NCBI GenBank assembly: GCA_937864535.1
Contig: CALMJS010000034.1
Coordinates: 21,775-85,774 of the forward strand
DNA from: an uncultured Paracoccaceae bacterium
GTDB taxonomy: Bacteria > Pseudomonadota > Alphaproteobacteria > Rhodobacterales > Rhodobacteraceae
Direction of reading: 5' to 3'
DNA: 64,000 nt
Position 1 is the stretch's first letter, and the number at the start of each line of letters is the position of its first letter. The position numbers were made by a program, and so were the translations under genes. The notes under the pieces were generated by a model. It had not been told where the DNA came from and searched no databases. It saw only the letters and a program-made list of their open reading frames with translations. Shown here one piece after another: positions 45,850 to 55,564 of this stretch.

Positions 45850-47253
45850 ATGACTGATATGGCACATCTGGGCCTTTATGGCCTGGGAACGATGGGCAGT
45901 GCGCTGTCGCTCAACATCCTCGACAACGGTTTTGCGCTGCATGTCGCCAACCGCACCGCTGAGGTCACAGCTGATTTCGCCAAAGAGGCCGGTGCCTTGG
46001 CCACCCGTCTGACGACACATGCGTCGCTGGCCGACATGGCGAAATCAATGCCCCGCCCGCGTGCGATCATTCTGATGGTTCCAGCTGGCCGTCCGGTCGA
46101 AGAGGCCATCGATGACCTGTGTGACCTCCTGGAGCCCGGCGATACCATTATCGACGCCGGCAACACCGATTTCCACGACACCCGTCGCCGGACCGCCAAG
46201 GTCGAGGGCCGAGGCCTGACCTTTATCGGCATGGGCGTTTCCGGTGGCGAAGAAGGCGCGCGCAACGGGCCGTCGATCATGGTCGGCGGCACGCCCGAGG
46301 CTTGGGCCGGTATCCGCCCGATGATCCATGCGATTTCAGCGAAATTCAATGGCGAGCCCTGTGCCGACCATCTGGGGCCGGATGGCGCCGGGCATTTTGT
46401 GAAAACTGTCCACAACGGCATCGAATATGCCGATATGCAGATGATCTCTGAAACCTACGGGATGATGCGCTACGGTCAGGGGATGGACCCGGCCATGATC
46501 GGCGCCCGGTTCGAGGCCTGGGATCAGGGCGTTCTGAAATCCTACCTCGTTGAAATCACGGGCAAGGTCCTGCAGGCGGTGGATCGTGAAACGGGCGGCC
46601 CTGCCGTCGATGTGATCCTTGACCGTGCCGGCCAGAAGGGCACCGGACGCTGGACCCTGATCGAGGCGCTGCGCCTTGGCCAATCGGCCTCCTCGATCGA
46701 GGCTGCGGTTGCCGCCCGCAGCTGGTCGTCCGAAAAGGACACCCGCGTCGCCGGCGAGGCGATTCTGGGCGGAACGCGCGGTGCGGTTTCACTCGACGAT
46801 CAGGATTACGCCGATGCGCTTCTGGCGGCCCGGATCATCGCCTATGCGCAGGGGTTCCGTCTCCTTGCGGCAGCCTCGGAAGAATACAACTGGTCGCTCG
46901 ATTTCGCTCGGATCGCTGAAATTTGGCGCGCAGGATGTATCATCCGTTCCGCCCTGCTGGACGATATTTCCGCAGCCTTCCGCGGGGAAATGCCTTTGGG
47001 CCAGTTGATTTTCGCACCAGCCTTTGCGGATCGGCTAAAAACAACGCTCCCGGCCTTGCGCCGTGTGGTGGCTGCGGCTGCCTTGGGCGGTCATCCGGTC
47101 CCGGCCTTGGCGTCGGCCCTGTCGTTCGTCGATACCTTCGCCATGGCGCGCGGCACCACCGATCTCATTCAGGCCCAGCGTGACTTCTTTGGCATGCACG
47201 GCTTTGAACGGATTGGCGGAGCGTCTGGCCAGCACGGACCTTGGTGGGACTGA
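45850..47253 (+). CDS. gnd: 6-phosphogluconate dehydrogenase, NADP-type
   Basis: 467 aa, the full-length form. It oxidises 6-phosphogluconate to ribulose-5-phosphate in the pentose phosphate pathway. NADP-binding GLYGLGTMGSALS; catalytic FVKTVHNGIEY; C-terminal substrate site around RDFFGMHGFERI. ATG 45850 is chosen; the frame from 45760 overlaps the NUDIX start. It ends 18 bp before a dispersed repeat and a terminator. Confidence 0.93.
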   Translation: MTDMAHLGLYGLGTMGSALSLNILDNGFALHVANRTAEVTADFAKEAGALATRLTTHASLADMAKSMPRPRAIILMVPAGRPVEEAIDDLCDLLEPGDTIIDAGNTDFHDTRRRTAKVEGRGLTFIGMGVSGGEEGARNGPSIMVGGTPEAWAGIRPMIHAISAKFNGEPCADHLGPDGAGHFVKTVHNGIEYADMQMISETYGMMRYGQGMDPAMIGARFEAWDQGVLKSYLVEITGKVLQAVDRETGGPAVDVILDRAGQKGTGRWTLIEALRLGQSASSIEAAVAARSWSSEKDTRVAGEAILGGTRGAVSLDDQDYADALLAARIIAYAQGFRLLAAASEEYNWSLDFARIAEIWRAGCIIRSALLDDISAAFRGEMPLGQLIFAPAFADRLKTTLPALRRVVAAAALGGHPVPALASALSFVDTFAMARGTTDLIQAQRDFFGMHGFERIGGASGQHGPWWD

Positions 47254-47271
47254 TCTTCTGCCTTTGTGCTG

Positions 47272-47318
47272 CAAATATCCCGGGGGTAGGCTGTAAAGCC
47301 GTAGGGGGCAGCGCCCCC
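47272..47318 (+). repeat. Dispersed two-hairpin repeat, copy 2
   Basis: CAAATA, TCCCGGGGG, hairpin GGCT-GTAA-AGCC, then GGGGGC-AGC-GCCCCC, starting 18 bases after the gnd stop. Same order and spacing as copy 1 at 41835. The first stem differs from copy 1 at the sequence level but pairs equally well. Confidence 0.65.
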
Positions 47319-47321
47319 TTG

Positions 47322-47347
47322 GCGCCGCGAGAGCGGCGCTTCCTTTT
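47322..47347 (+). terminator. Terminator of gnd
   Basis: GCGCCGC-GAGA-GCGGCGC followed by TTCCTTTTT. It sits directly after the repeat and before hrpB. Confidence 0.85.
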
Positions 47348-47374
47348 TGTCTGCACGACCTTGTTTTGGGGCCG

Positions 47375-49783
47375 ATGATGCCATTGCCGATTGATGATGT
47401 TCTCCCTGATGTGGTTTCGGCCCTTAGGTCCGCGGGGCGCGTTGTTCTTCAGGCCCCCCCGGGCGCGGGGAAAACCACCCGCGTCCCTTTGGCGCTGTTA
47501 GATGCCGAACTGACGGACCTCAAAATCATCATGCTCGAACCGCGCCGCCTTGCCGCCCGCGCCGCCGCCGAGAGGTTGGCCGAACAACTGGGCGAAAGGC
47601 CGGGTCAACGGGTCGGCTACAGGATGCGCGGCGATAGCGCTCCGGGCACCCGCATCGAGGTCGTCACCGAAGGCATTCTGACCCGAATGATCCAGTCTGA
47701 TCCGGAACTGTCGGGGATCGGCGTCATCATTTTCGATGAATTTCACGAACGAAGCCTGAACGCCGACTTCGGTCTCGCCTTGGCTTGGGAAATTCGTCAG
47801 GCCCTGCGCGATGACCTGATGCTGGTTGTGATGTCCGCGACGCTCGATGCGGGGCCAGTGGCAGATTTGCTGGCTCAGGCCCCGATTGTCACCTCCGAGG
47901 GGCGGAGCTTCCCGGTAGAGATTGTCCATCTGCCGACCCCCTTGGGCCGGGACCAGCGTCTGGATCAGGCGACTGCGCAGATGGTTCTGGATGTTGTCCC
48001 GCGGTCATCGGGCGGCGTGCTGGTCTTCCTTCCCGGCGAAGCGGAGATCCGCCGCGTCGAAACGCTCCTGCGCGGACGGCTGCCTGACGGAATTGCCTTG
48101 CGTCCGCTCTACGGAAACTTGTCTTTTTCCGATCAACGGGCGGCAATAGCACCGGTAAACTCGGGCCGAAAGATCGTTTTATCAACATCGATCGCGGAAA
48201 CCTCTTTGACGATCGAGGATATCCGGGTGGTGGTCGACGCAGGCCGCGCCAGACGGTCGCGCTACGATCCCTCGTCGGGGATGGCGCGTCTGGTGACCGA
48301 AAAAGTCACCCGTGCCGAGGCGACGCAGCGCGCTGGGCGTGCCGGTCGTGTGGCGCCTGGAACCTGCTATCGCCTATGGACCAAGGGCGAAGAGGGCGCC
48401 TTGCAGGCCTTTCCGCCAGCGGAAATCGAAACTGCAGACTTGACCGGCTTGGCCCTGGAAATGGCGTTATGGGGGGCAACAGATTTACCGTTTTTGACGC
48501 CGCCGCCTGCGGGAACCTTGTCCGAGGCTCAGGCGCTGCTGGTCGCGCTGGGCGCACTGGACCAATCGGGGGCAATCACCGACCACGGACGCCAGATCGC
48601 CGCGATGCCGCTGCATCCCCGACTGGCGCATATGCTGGGCAAAGCAGGGCGCGGCGCGGCGACTTTGGCGGCGCTCTTGGCGGATCGGGACCCGATGCGC
48701 GGCGCGTCAACGGACCTGAGTCTGCGGTTGCGGGCGATCAAAACCGGCGAAGGTGTCTCGGATCGATCCGTGATCGAACGTATCAGGGCCGAGGCCAAGC
48801 GCCTGTCCGCGGGGCTGCCGCAGGGGCCCGATCTGTCGGATGCGGAACGTGCGGCGCTGGCCTATCCCGACCGGATCGGCCTACGGCGCAAGGGTGAGGC
48901 ACCTCGATTTGTCCTGTCAGGGGGCAAGGGCGCTGCCATGCCAGAGGGCGATGGCCTCGCTGGGCAACGGTTGATCGTGGCGACCGACCTCGATGGTGAT
49001 CCCCGAGAGGCAAAGGTGCGGCAGGCGCTCGCGTTAACCGAATCGGAACTCCGGGGGCTCTATGCTGATCAGATCGTATGGCAGGAGGTTTGCGAATGGT
49101 CGCGGCGGGAACGGCGGGTGCTCACCCGCAGGCAAGAGCGTTTTGGCGCGCTGGTTCTGGACGACCGGGTCCTGACAGATGCCGATCCGGTGGCGATTGC
49201 CCGCGCGATGCTGGCGGGCGTTCGCGATCTGGGTCTGCGCTTGGACGGGGCGGCGAAACGGTTTCGTGCGCGGGTGGAATTGGTTCGGACAGGTGGCATG
49301 GATCTGCCGGCCATGGATGACCTGTCCCTGCTCGATCGGCTAGAGGATTGGTTGTTGCCGCATCTGAACGGTGTGCGCAGCGCCGAGGACTGGAAGCGGT
49401 TCGACCCGCTCGACGCCTTGCGGGCCATGTTGGACTGGGACCAGATGCAGGCGCTGGATCGCGCGGCGCCCGCACATTTTGAAACGCCGCTCGGTCGTCG
49501 CATTCCGATCGATTACGACGGAGAGGCGCCGGAAATAACGCTGAGGCTGCAGGAAATGTTCGGTGTGACCCGGCATCCTGTGGTGGGAAAAACGCCACTG
49601 CGGGTGACATTGCTGTCGCCCGGAGGGAAACCGGTCCAAACAACGATGGATATTCCCGGATTCTGGGCCAGTTCCTATGCCGATGTGCGCAAGGATATGC
49701 GCGGTCGCTATCCGCGTCATCCTTGGCCAGAGGACCCGACCACGGCCGATCCGACGCTGCGGGCGAAACCCAGAGGGACCTAG
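47375..49783 (+). CDS. hrpB: ATP-dependent helicase HrpB
   Basis: 802 aa DEAH-box helicase. Motifs: QAPPGAGKTTRVP (I), IIFDEFHERS (II, DEFH), VMSATLD (III), TNIAETSLTIE-like STSIAETSLTIEDI (V) and TQRAGRAGRVAPG (VI). The C-terminal HrpB domain follows, ending DIPGFW...VRKDMRGRYPRHPWPEDP, a family hallmark. It starts at ATG 47375 (TTG 47366 also in frame). It ends in a 4-bp convergent overlap with the next gene. Confidence 0.93.
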   Translation: MMPLPIDDVLPDVVSALRSAGRVVLQAPPGAGKTTRVPLALLDAELTDLKIIMLEPRRLAARAAAERLAEQLGERPGQRVGYRMRGDSAPGTRIEVVTEGILTRMIQSDPELSGIGVIIFDEFHERSLNADFGLALAWEIRQALRDDLMLVVMSATLDAGPVADLLAQAPIVTSEGRSFPVEIVHLPTPLGRDQRLDQATAQMVLDVVPRSSGGVLVFLPGEAEIRRVETLLRGRLPDGIALRPLYGNLSFSDQRAAIAPVNSGRKIVLSTSIAETSLTIEDIRVVVDAGRARRSRYDPSSGMARLVTEKVTRAEATQRAGRAGRVAPGTCYRLWTKGEEGALQAFPPAEIETADLTGLALEMALWGATDLPFLTPPPAGTLSEAQALLVALGALDQSGAITDHGRQIAAMPLHPRLAHMLGKAGRGAATLAALLADRDPMRGASTDLSLRLRAIKTGEGVSDRSVIERIRAEAKRLSAGLPQGPDLSDAERAALAYPDRIGLRRKGEAPRFVLSGGKGAAMPEGDGLAGQRLIVATDLDGDPREAKVRQALALTESELRGLYADQIVWQEVCEWSRRERRVLTRRQERFGALVLDDRVLTDADPVAIARAMLAGVRDLGLRLDGAAKRFRARVELVRTGGMDLPAMDDLSLLDRLEDWLLPHLNGVRSAEDWKRFDPLDALRAMLDWDQMQALDRAAPAHFETPLGRRIPIDYDGEAPEITLRLQEMFGVTRHPVVGKTPLRVTLLSPGGKPVQTTMDIPGFWASSYADVRKDMRGRYPRHPWPEDPTTADPTLRAKPRGT

Positions 49784-50562
49784 AACGGCTGCAATTGTCG
49801 AACCATCCTGATCAAGAGGTCCGGCAGAGCAGTTTCGGCGTCGGCGGGTGCTGCATCCAGCGCGGCCTCGACATCCTTGGCCAGGATGGCGATCGAGTTA
49901 TCGGGTTCCAGTCCTGCCTGAGCGAATTCGATATCTGTCCAGCCCGAACTGATCCAGGTTTGACCAGAGGATGTGTCGAACAGTCTGACCAGATCGACGG
50001 GATCGAGCCCGGCCGTGCGCCCCCAGTCCAGGGCCAGCCGGGTCGCAGCCAGGGATGAGGCGGCGATCAGGTTATTCAGCACCTTTGCTGTCATGCCAGC
50101 GCCGAAATCACCCATGCGGTGGCTAACCCGCCCCATGGCATCAAACAGCGGTTGCAGCCGGTCGAGGTCCTCAGCGGCACCGCCCAGCATGAACGACAGC
50201 GTACCGGCGTCGGCCTTGACCTGTGCACCGGACATTGGCGCATCGATCAGCCGGATACGATCGGGAACGCGGTGCCGCAGATCGCGGGTATACTTCGGCG
50301 ACAAGGTTGACGAAACAATCATCGTCTCCAGACTGGGGCAGAGCGCAAGCCCTTGATCAGTAAATAAAACTTGGTCGGTTTGTTCGGCGTCGCGCACCAC
50401 GGTGATCAGTGTGGTTAACCCATCGGCAAAGGCTACCGCATCGGTCATGACATCCGTGCCCAGGTCGCGGATATCGAACCCACGTGCCGCGATGCCGGCA
50501 CGACGCAGGTTGGTTAACATGCCTCTGCCCATACGCCCGCAACCGGCAATTCCGACGACCAT
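49780..50562 (-). CDS. 3-hydroxyisobutyrate dehydrogenase-like oxidoreductase
   Basis: 260 aa of the beta-hydroxyacid dehydrogenase family. N-terminal NAD(P)-binding GIAGCGRMGRGM; DAPMSGAQVKADAGTLSFMLGG; catalytic Lys in GAGMTAKVLNNLIAAS. It is a little short for HIBADH (about 290). Its substrate is unknown. It lies 30 bp after the AAA ATPase gene on the same strand, with GGAGA near the start. Confidence 0.85.
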   Translation of the reverse strand: MVVGIAGCGRMGRGMLTNLRRAGIAARGFDIRDLGTDVMTDAVAFADGLTTLITVVRDAEQTDQVLFTDQGLALCPSLETMIVSSTLSPKYTRDLRHRVPDRIRLIDAPMSGAQVKADAGTLSFMLGGAAEDLDRLQPLFDAMGRVSHRMGDFGAGMTAKVLNNLIAASSLAATRLALDWGRTAGLDPVDLVRLFDTSSGQTWISSGWTDIEFAQAGLEPDNSIAILAKDVEAALDAAPADAETALPDLLIRMVRQLQPF

Positions 50563-50592
50563 GGTCTCTCCTTTGGGATGGGGAATGCCGGA

Positions 50593-51903
50593 TTATTTCA
50601 CGATCACTTCGTCTTTGACAAACATATTGTCCCACGCCCTGTCGATCAGTTCGGGTGTCATTTGGTAAGGGAGCCCTTCGAAATCGCAGATCGAAATAAT
50701 CTGGTCCAGCAGGAATCCCGGTTGGTAATTTGCATAAACATTCCCGATGGTCGGGTATTTATTGCGCAGCAGATGGACCAGTGCGGCCTCGTCCAATGGA
50801 ACCCGCTTTTTGCGGGCGACCAAGGCAAAGATCTTTAGAAAATCCTCCTTGGTCGGGCCGTCGACCTTGATCTTGTAAAAGATACGGCGCAGCGCGGCCT
50901 GGTCGAAAATTTCGTTAGGATGATAGTTGGTGGAAAAAATCAGCAGCGTATCAAATGGAACCTCGAATTTTTCCCCGGATTGTAGCGCGAGGATGTCGCG
51001 GCCCTCTTCGAGCGGAACAATCCATCTGTTGACCAGTTTTTGCGGCGGCTCTGCCTGACGTCCAAGGTCGTCGACGATGAACACGCCGCCCGCGGATTTC
51101 ATCTGGAGCGGCGCCTGATAGGTGCGGGCCACGGGGTTGTAGACCAGATCCAGCATATTCAGCGACAGCTCGCCCCCCGTAATGACCGTAGGCCGGGCGC
51201 AGCGCACAAAGCGCGTGTCGAATTTGCCAGAGGTCCGGCGCAGGGCCTTGGGATCGTCGACATCCTCTTCGGCGGCGCTATGAACGATGGGATCGTAGAC
51301 GGTGATTACTTGCCCGCCATATTCAACGGCCCGGGGGACATAGATGCGATCGCCCAAAGCATCGCGTAACCCGTTGGCAATAGATGATTTCCCATTCCCT
51401 GGAGGGCCGTACATCAGGATAGAGCGTCCCGCGGCAACAGCCGGTCCCAACTGTCCCAACAGGCGCGGCGGCAAAATCAGGTGCCCCATCGCGCGGGTCA
51501 GGGTGTCGCGGGTCAGGTGCATCGACCGGATCGATTGACGGGCGACCTGTTCCGCATAGGTGGCCATCGGCACCGGCATCGCACCGTAGTACTCCGACTG
51601 CGCCAAGGCATCGAGCGCACGCGCCTTGCCGCTCTCGGTCAGTTGATAGGGCATTTCGCCTGTTGACGTTGTCGTCAGCGTCCCTTGCGCTTCAAGCAGT
51701 TTTTGCGCGCGGGCCAAATCGACCAATTCCTGTGTCACCGGCAGGGGCAGGCAGATCACCCGCGCCAGTTCCGACACCAGCGTAAGCGAGGTGCGGAACA
51801 TCGACTTGAGCAGGATGTCGCGCATCATCGGCAGCGGCAGGTTCATCGCAGACAATGATCGTGGCGGGGGCGGGGCCAGAACTGTGCCGGTCTGAATATT
51901 CAT
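50593..51903 (-). CDS. AAA ATPase near the Tad locus
   Basis: 436 aa from ATG 51903. The N-terminal ~140 residues are a helical domain (VSELARVICLPLPVTQELVDLA). The AAA core has Walker A GPPGNGKSS (166-174), Walker B GGVFIVDDLG, an Asn sensor in LIFSTN and an arginine finger region. I recall this ATPase next to tad or polysaccharide genes in several alphaproteobacteria; its function is unknown. It is divergent from the large membrane protein. Confidence 0.75.
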   Translation of the reverse strand: MNIQTGTVLAPPPPRSLSAMNLPLPMMRDILLKSMFRTSLTLVSELARVICLPLPVTQELVDLARAQKLLEAQGTLTTTSTGEMPYQLTESGKARALDALAQSEYYGAMPVPMATYAEQVARQSIRSMHLTRDTLTRAMGHLILPPRLLGQLGPAVAAGRSILMYGPPGNGKSSIANGLRDALGDRIYVPRAVEYGGQVITVYDPIVHSAAEEDVDDPKALRRTSGKFDTRFVRCARPTVITGGELSLNMLDLVYNPVARTYQAPLQMKSAGGVFIVDDLGRQAEPPQKLVNRWIVPLEEGRDILALQSGEKFEVPFDTLLIFSTNYHPNEIFDQAALRRIFYKIKVDGPTKEDFLKIFALVARKKRVPLDEAALVHLLRNKYPTIGNVYANYQPGFLLDQIISICDFEGLPYQMTPELIDRAWDNMFVKDEVIVK

Positions 51904-52028
51904 GAGAATGTTGCCTCTGTGTCGCGACGAAAATGGGGAATGCCACAAGTTGAACGGGAATCTTTGCCCTTAGGGGCTTGCACCCGTAATGTGGCCAAAA
52001 AATGGATAAACCGTTTCAAGAGGCAGGC

Positions 52029-53660
52029 ATGAGCAAACCAAATCCGGTGACGGTGATCGTCACCCTTGTGGTGTCGGTTGTGATTTTGGGAGGACTTTCG
52101 GTCGCAAAGGGCGGGCTGTTTATTGCCAAACACGAAGGCGATACGCTGCACCTGCTCGATATCGTCTTGCGCATGGCCCACGGGCAGACGCCACATATCG
52201 AGTTTTCGACGCCAATCGGGGCGTGGGCCTTTGCCCCGATCGCCGGTTTGATGAAGACAGGCCTGTCGTTTGGTCCGGCCTTCATCTGGGCTCAGGTCAT
52301 CGTCGCAGCGGTGCTGGCGATACCGACCGGCTGGGCGGCAGCGACGCGATTGTCACCGGGATTGGCGATCGCGTTTTGCGTTCTGATCATGGCGACGGTG
52401 CTCGCGCTGGTGGACGGCGGGGCAACCACGTCCAACACGGTGTCGATGCACTATAACCGCTGGGCATGGGCGGTGGCCTTTGTTGCGGTGCTGATCGCCT
52501 ACCTGCCGCCGATGCACTTGCGTAGCCCGGCGGTCGATGGCGTCTTGGTCGGGGTCCTGATGGCCAGTTTGGCCATGATCAAGGTGACCTACTTCGTAGC
52601 CTTTGCCGGGCCGGTGTTTGCGGGTCTCGTTCTGAACCGGCAGGCGCGGGCGTTGCCCTTCGCGCTTGGGTCCGGCGCCTTGGTGGCGCTGGTTGTAACG
52701 GCGAGCCACGGGATGACCTATTGGCTGTCCTACCTCAGCGATTTGCAGGCCGTCGCCAACTCTGAAAACCGCGCCGCGCCGGGCATGCCTCTCAGATCGA
52801 TTTTGGCCGCACCGTCCTTTGGCTTGGCGTCTATTCTGACATTGATGTCCGTGATTTTGTTGCGTCAGGGGCGGACTGGGCAGGCGGGTATTCTGATCCT
52901 GATTCTCTTTCCGGCAGGGATTTACGTTACTTTCCAGAACTTTGGTAACGACCCGCAGTGGTGGCCGCTGCTGGTGATTTTGCTGCTGGCTATGCGTCCT
53001 GATGGCAGTGTGCGAAACGGAATGGGCTGGGATATCCGCGGTGCGCTGGGTGTCTGCGCGGCGATGATCCTCGCGATGGCATCGCCAAGCGCGTTCAACA
53101 TGCTCTACAGCCCGTTCCGCCATTTCAACAAGGCCGCTGCGGCCTATACACCGGTGGTTCCCGATAATGCCGAGCTGGCCAATATCGGCGGCGTGTCAGA
53201 ACGGTTGGTCCAGACCAAGTTGATGTATTTGGGCGATGACCCCGGCCAACCTTTTGCCGCGCTGTATGAAGTGTCCGAACACCCGGATGAGGCGAGCTTT
53301 GCCGGTCGCAAATTGCCCGCGTGTCTGCTGGATCAGGGTTTGCCTGCCTATATGGTTACCCTTGCCAGAGACCTGACCGCCGCGGGTTATGGTCAGGCGC
53401 GTATCTATATGGCAGACCTGCTGAATCCGCTCTGGCTTTATGGCGACTTCGAGCCGCTGACCGGTGTGTCGCCATGGTATTATGGCGGTTTGCCAGGGCT
53501 GGTGAATGCGGATTTTGTCCTTGTGGCGGATTGCGCGATTTCTGAAACCGCGCGGCGGCAGGTCTTGACCGCGATGATCGAGGCCGGCCTTGATAACCTG
53601 CCCGTCGCCTATCAGTCGTCGTTTTTCAAGCTCTACCGTTTGCCCGGCGGATCAGACTAG
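52029..53660 (+). CDS. Multi-spanning membrane protein of unknown function
   Basis: 543 aa with about ten hydrophobic segments in the first ~370 residues and a soluble C-terminal ~160 residues. AGAGG lies 7 bases before ATG 52029; ATG 52002 has no ribosome site. The layout resembles lipid-linked sugar glycosyltransferases (GT39-like), but I see no clear catalytic motif. Convergent with cpaA, overlapping by 9 bp. Confidence 0.6.
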   Translation: MSKPNPVTVIVTLVVSVVILGGLSVAKGGLFIAKHEGDTLHLLDIVLRMAHGQTPHIEFSTPIGAWAFAPIAGLMKTGLSFGPAFIWAQVIVAAVLAIPTGWAAATRLSPGLAIAFCVLIMATVLALVDGGATTSNTVSMHYNRWAWAVAFVAVLIAYLPPMHLRSPAVDGVLVGVLMASLAMIKVTYFVAFAGPVFAGLVLNRQARALPFALGSGALVALVVTASHGMTYWLSYLSDLQAVANSENRAAPGMPLRSILAAPSFGLASILTLMSVILLRQGRTGQAGILILILFPAGIYVTFQNFGNDPQWWPLLVILLLAMRPDGSVRNGMGWDIRGALGVCAAMILAMASPSAFNMLYSPFRHFNKAAAAYTPVVPDNAELANIGGVSERLVQTKLMYLGDDPGQPFAALYEVSEHPDEASFAGRKLPACLLDQGLPAYMVTLARDLTAAGYGQARIYMADLLNPLWLYGDFEPLTGVSPWYYGGLPGLVNADFVLVADCAISETARRQVLTAMIEAGLDNLPVAYQSSFFKLYRLPGGSD

Positions 53661-54131
53661 CGCCTGCAACAGGTAGAGGATCAAGCCGGTTCCCAAGGGC
53701 AGTCCCATCGGGAACCGGTTTCCAGAGCTCCAGCTCTCCCACTCGGGCGCGAGCTGGCGCAGGGGGCTGTGTTTGGCGATCCGATGGGCGATCAGGCTGA
53801 CCACGATTGTCGCCGAGAGAATATAACCAACCGTTAGCAAATCGGCGACGGGCACAAAGGCAGCCGCAGCAGCGATGAACTTGGCGTCTCCGGCGCCCAT
53901 GAGCCCTGCCGCATTGATCGCAATCCCGACCGCCAGCATCACTGCCACATGGGCCCATCCCCAGAGCCATGTCTCAAAAGGGAATACGAACGGACCTACA
54001 ACGCCATAGACGCCGATCAGTGCCATGATCGACAGGTTCGGGATTTTCATACGCCTGAGGTCGCTGAATGCCACCCACAGGCAGATTGGTGCGATCAGTG
54101 GCAACAGAACAATAGATTGGCTGGGAGTCAT
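53652..54131 (-). CDS. cpaA: Prepilin peptidase of the Tad pilus
   Basis: 159 aa A24-type aspartyl protease (TadV/CpaA) that cleaves Flp pilin. The first Asp is in FSDLRRMKIPN and the GxGD motif in MGAGDAKFIAA. It has about five membrane helices. It is last in the tad operon, overlapping the upstream TPR lipoprotein by one base. Confidence 0.88.
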   Translation of the reverse strand: MTPSQSIVLLPLIAPICLWVAFSDLRRMKIPNLSIMALIGVYGVVGPFVFPFETWLWGWAHVAVMLAVGIAINAAGLMGAGDAKFIAAAAAFVPVADLLTVGYILSATIVVSLIAHRIAKHSPLRQLAPEWESWSSGNRFPMGLPLGTGLILYLLQALV

Positions 54132-54982
54132 TAGTTGGTCACGTTGTTTTCAAGTGCCCGCAGCGATCTGACCGCAGCTTCGAAATGCTGCGGGTGGGTG
54201 TCGATCGCCTCGCGGAACAGGCCCTTGGCGATGGTGACGTCGCCCTGTTTTACCGCTGCTAGGCCCGCAGTATACAGCAATTGCGCCCGCTCGATCTGGG
54301 TCATTTCAATCACCGGCAGATCGTATTTGCGCTGCGCGGCACGGGCAAGGACGAGGTTGTTTTTTGCTGTGAACAGAGACGGGTCCTGCCGCAGGGCATC
54401 GGTGAACATGCGTTCGGCACCGACAAAATCGCCACGGGACAGCTTTGAAAAACCCCAATTGTTCAGCACGCTGGCGGGCCGCGTGGTCAGGCCGACAGCG
54501 GTTTCATAGAAACTATCGGCGCGGTCCCATTCCTGGTTGCTATCGGCAACCATCGCCTCTAGCCGGTAGCGTTCAAAGGTTTCATGCGTCGGCGGGACAC
54601 TGTCCAGCACGGCCTCTGCATCATCCCACTGGCTATTTCGGATCATCGCATCGGCGAGGTCTACCTGGTCATCATCGGTATGCTCGGGATGGGCGACGAC
54701 CGCCTTCCACGCGGAGACCGCCTCGGCGGCGCGGGACGCCTTGACCAGGGATGCGCCCAGCCCCCGCATCAAGTCGATGCGGTCCGGATTGCTGGCAAGG
54801 GTCCGTGTGAAATAATCGACCGCCTCGTTCGGGTCGGCGACGGTCAGCATGACGTCATTGAGGTTGGACTCGTCCACCACATTGACATCGCGCATCGCGC
54901 GGGCCACTTCGGCATCGCCGTCGCGGGTGCAGGCGGACAGCGCAACGGCGCCCGCCAGCGAAATTAAGACTATGTGGCGCAT
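54131..54982 (-). CDS. tadD: TPR lipoprotein of the Tad pilus (TadD-like)
   Basis: 283 aa from ATG 54982; the longer frame overlaps the preceding gene without similarity. The lipoprotein signal ends LSAC (Cys18). It has several tetratricopeptide-like helices (ASVLNNWGFSKLSRGDFVGAE, FTAKNNLVLARAAQRKYD). TadD is proposed to help assemble the secretin or pilot proteins at the outer membrane. Confidence 0.85.
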   Translation of the reverse strand: MRHIVLISLAGAVALSACTRDGDAEVARAMRDVNVVDESNLNDVMLTVADPNEAVDYFTRTLASNPDRIDLMRGLGASLVKASRAAEAVSAWKAVVAHPEHTDDDQVDLADAMIRNSQWDDAEAVLDSVPPTHETFERYRLEAMVADSNQEWDRADSFYETAVGLTTRPASVLNNWGFSKLSRGDFVGAERMFTDALRQDPSLFTAKNNLVLARAAQRKYDLPVIEMTQIERAQLLYTAGLAAVKQGDVTIAKGLFREAIDTHPQHFEAAVRSLRALENNVTN

Positions 54983-55007
54983 GCCTGCGTCCTTTGTTGC
55001 CCTGCCC

Positions 55008-55556
55008 TTAGATGGACGACAGGATGAGGTACTCGCCCGCGCCCCGCCGAACCAAACGGAATGTTTCATCCTCGTCCTGCGGAACATAGCGGGGATCATC
55101 TCTCTTAGCGAGTGCCAAGCGCAGGTTGTCCCTGATTTGGTCGGAATTGCCATTGTCCAGCGCATAGGCGTGACGGAAGATTTCCGCAGCTTCGCCGGCC
55201 TGTCCGCGTTCCATCAAAACGACGCCCAGATTGTTCCACGCAGGGACAAATTCCGCGTCTTCTTCGACGGCACGGCGGAGTAATTCCTCTGCCTGGCCGA
55301 GCCGCCCGAGCCGTAGATTGGCAGAGCCGAGCGCGGATAGGGTGTCCACGTTCAATCCCTGCTGCATCGCTGCCCGCATATAGGCGCGCAGAGCCAGATC
55401 ATATTCGCCAGCCGCCATCAGCCGATGGCCGACGATCAGCCCGTCGATATCCATCTCTCCCGCAGGGCCGGGCGCGTAGACGCCGTCTCCGTGGTTCAGA
55501 CCGGCCGGGCTACAGGCGGCCAAGAGGCATAGGGCAATCAGTTGGATCAGACGCAT
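55008..55556 (-). CDS. Second TPR lipoprotein of the Tad operon
   Basis: 182 aa with a lipoprotein signal ending LLAAC (Cys15) and TPR-like repeats (SALGSANLRLGRLGQAEELL, AWNNLGVVLMERGQAGEAAEIF). Probably a TadD paralogue. It lies between tadC and tadD, 8-25 bp from each. Confidence 0.82.
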   Translation of the reverse strand: MRLIQLIALCLLAACSPAGLNHGDGVYAPGPAGEMDIDGLIVGHRLMAAGEYDLALRAYMRAAMQQGLNVDTLSALGSANLRLGRLGQAEELLRRAVEEDAEFVPAWNNLGVVLMERGQAGEAAEIFRHAYALDNGNSDQIRDNLRLALAKRDDPRYVPQDEDETFRLVRRGAGEYLILSSI

Positions 55557-55564
55557 GATGCGCC

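Noticed and set aside
49780..49783. Frameshift or fusion between hrpB and the dehydrogenase
   Set aside because: They are convergent genes that overlap by 4 bp at their stops; both are complete.
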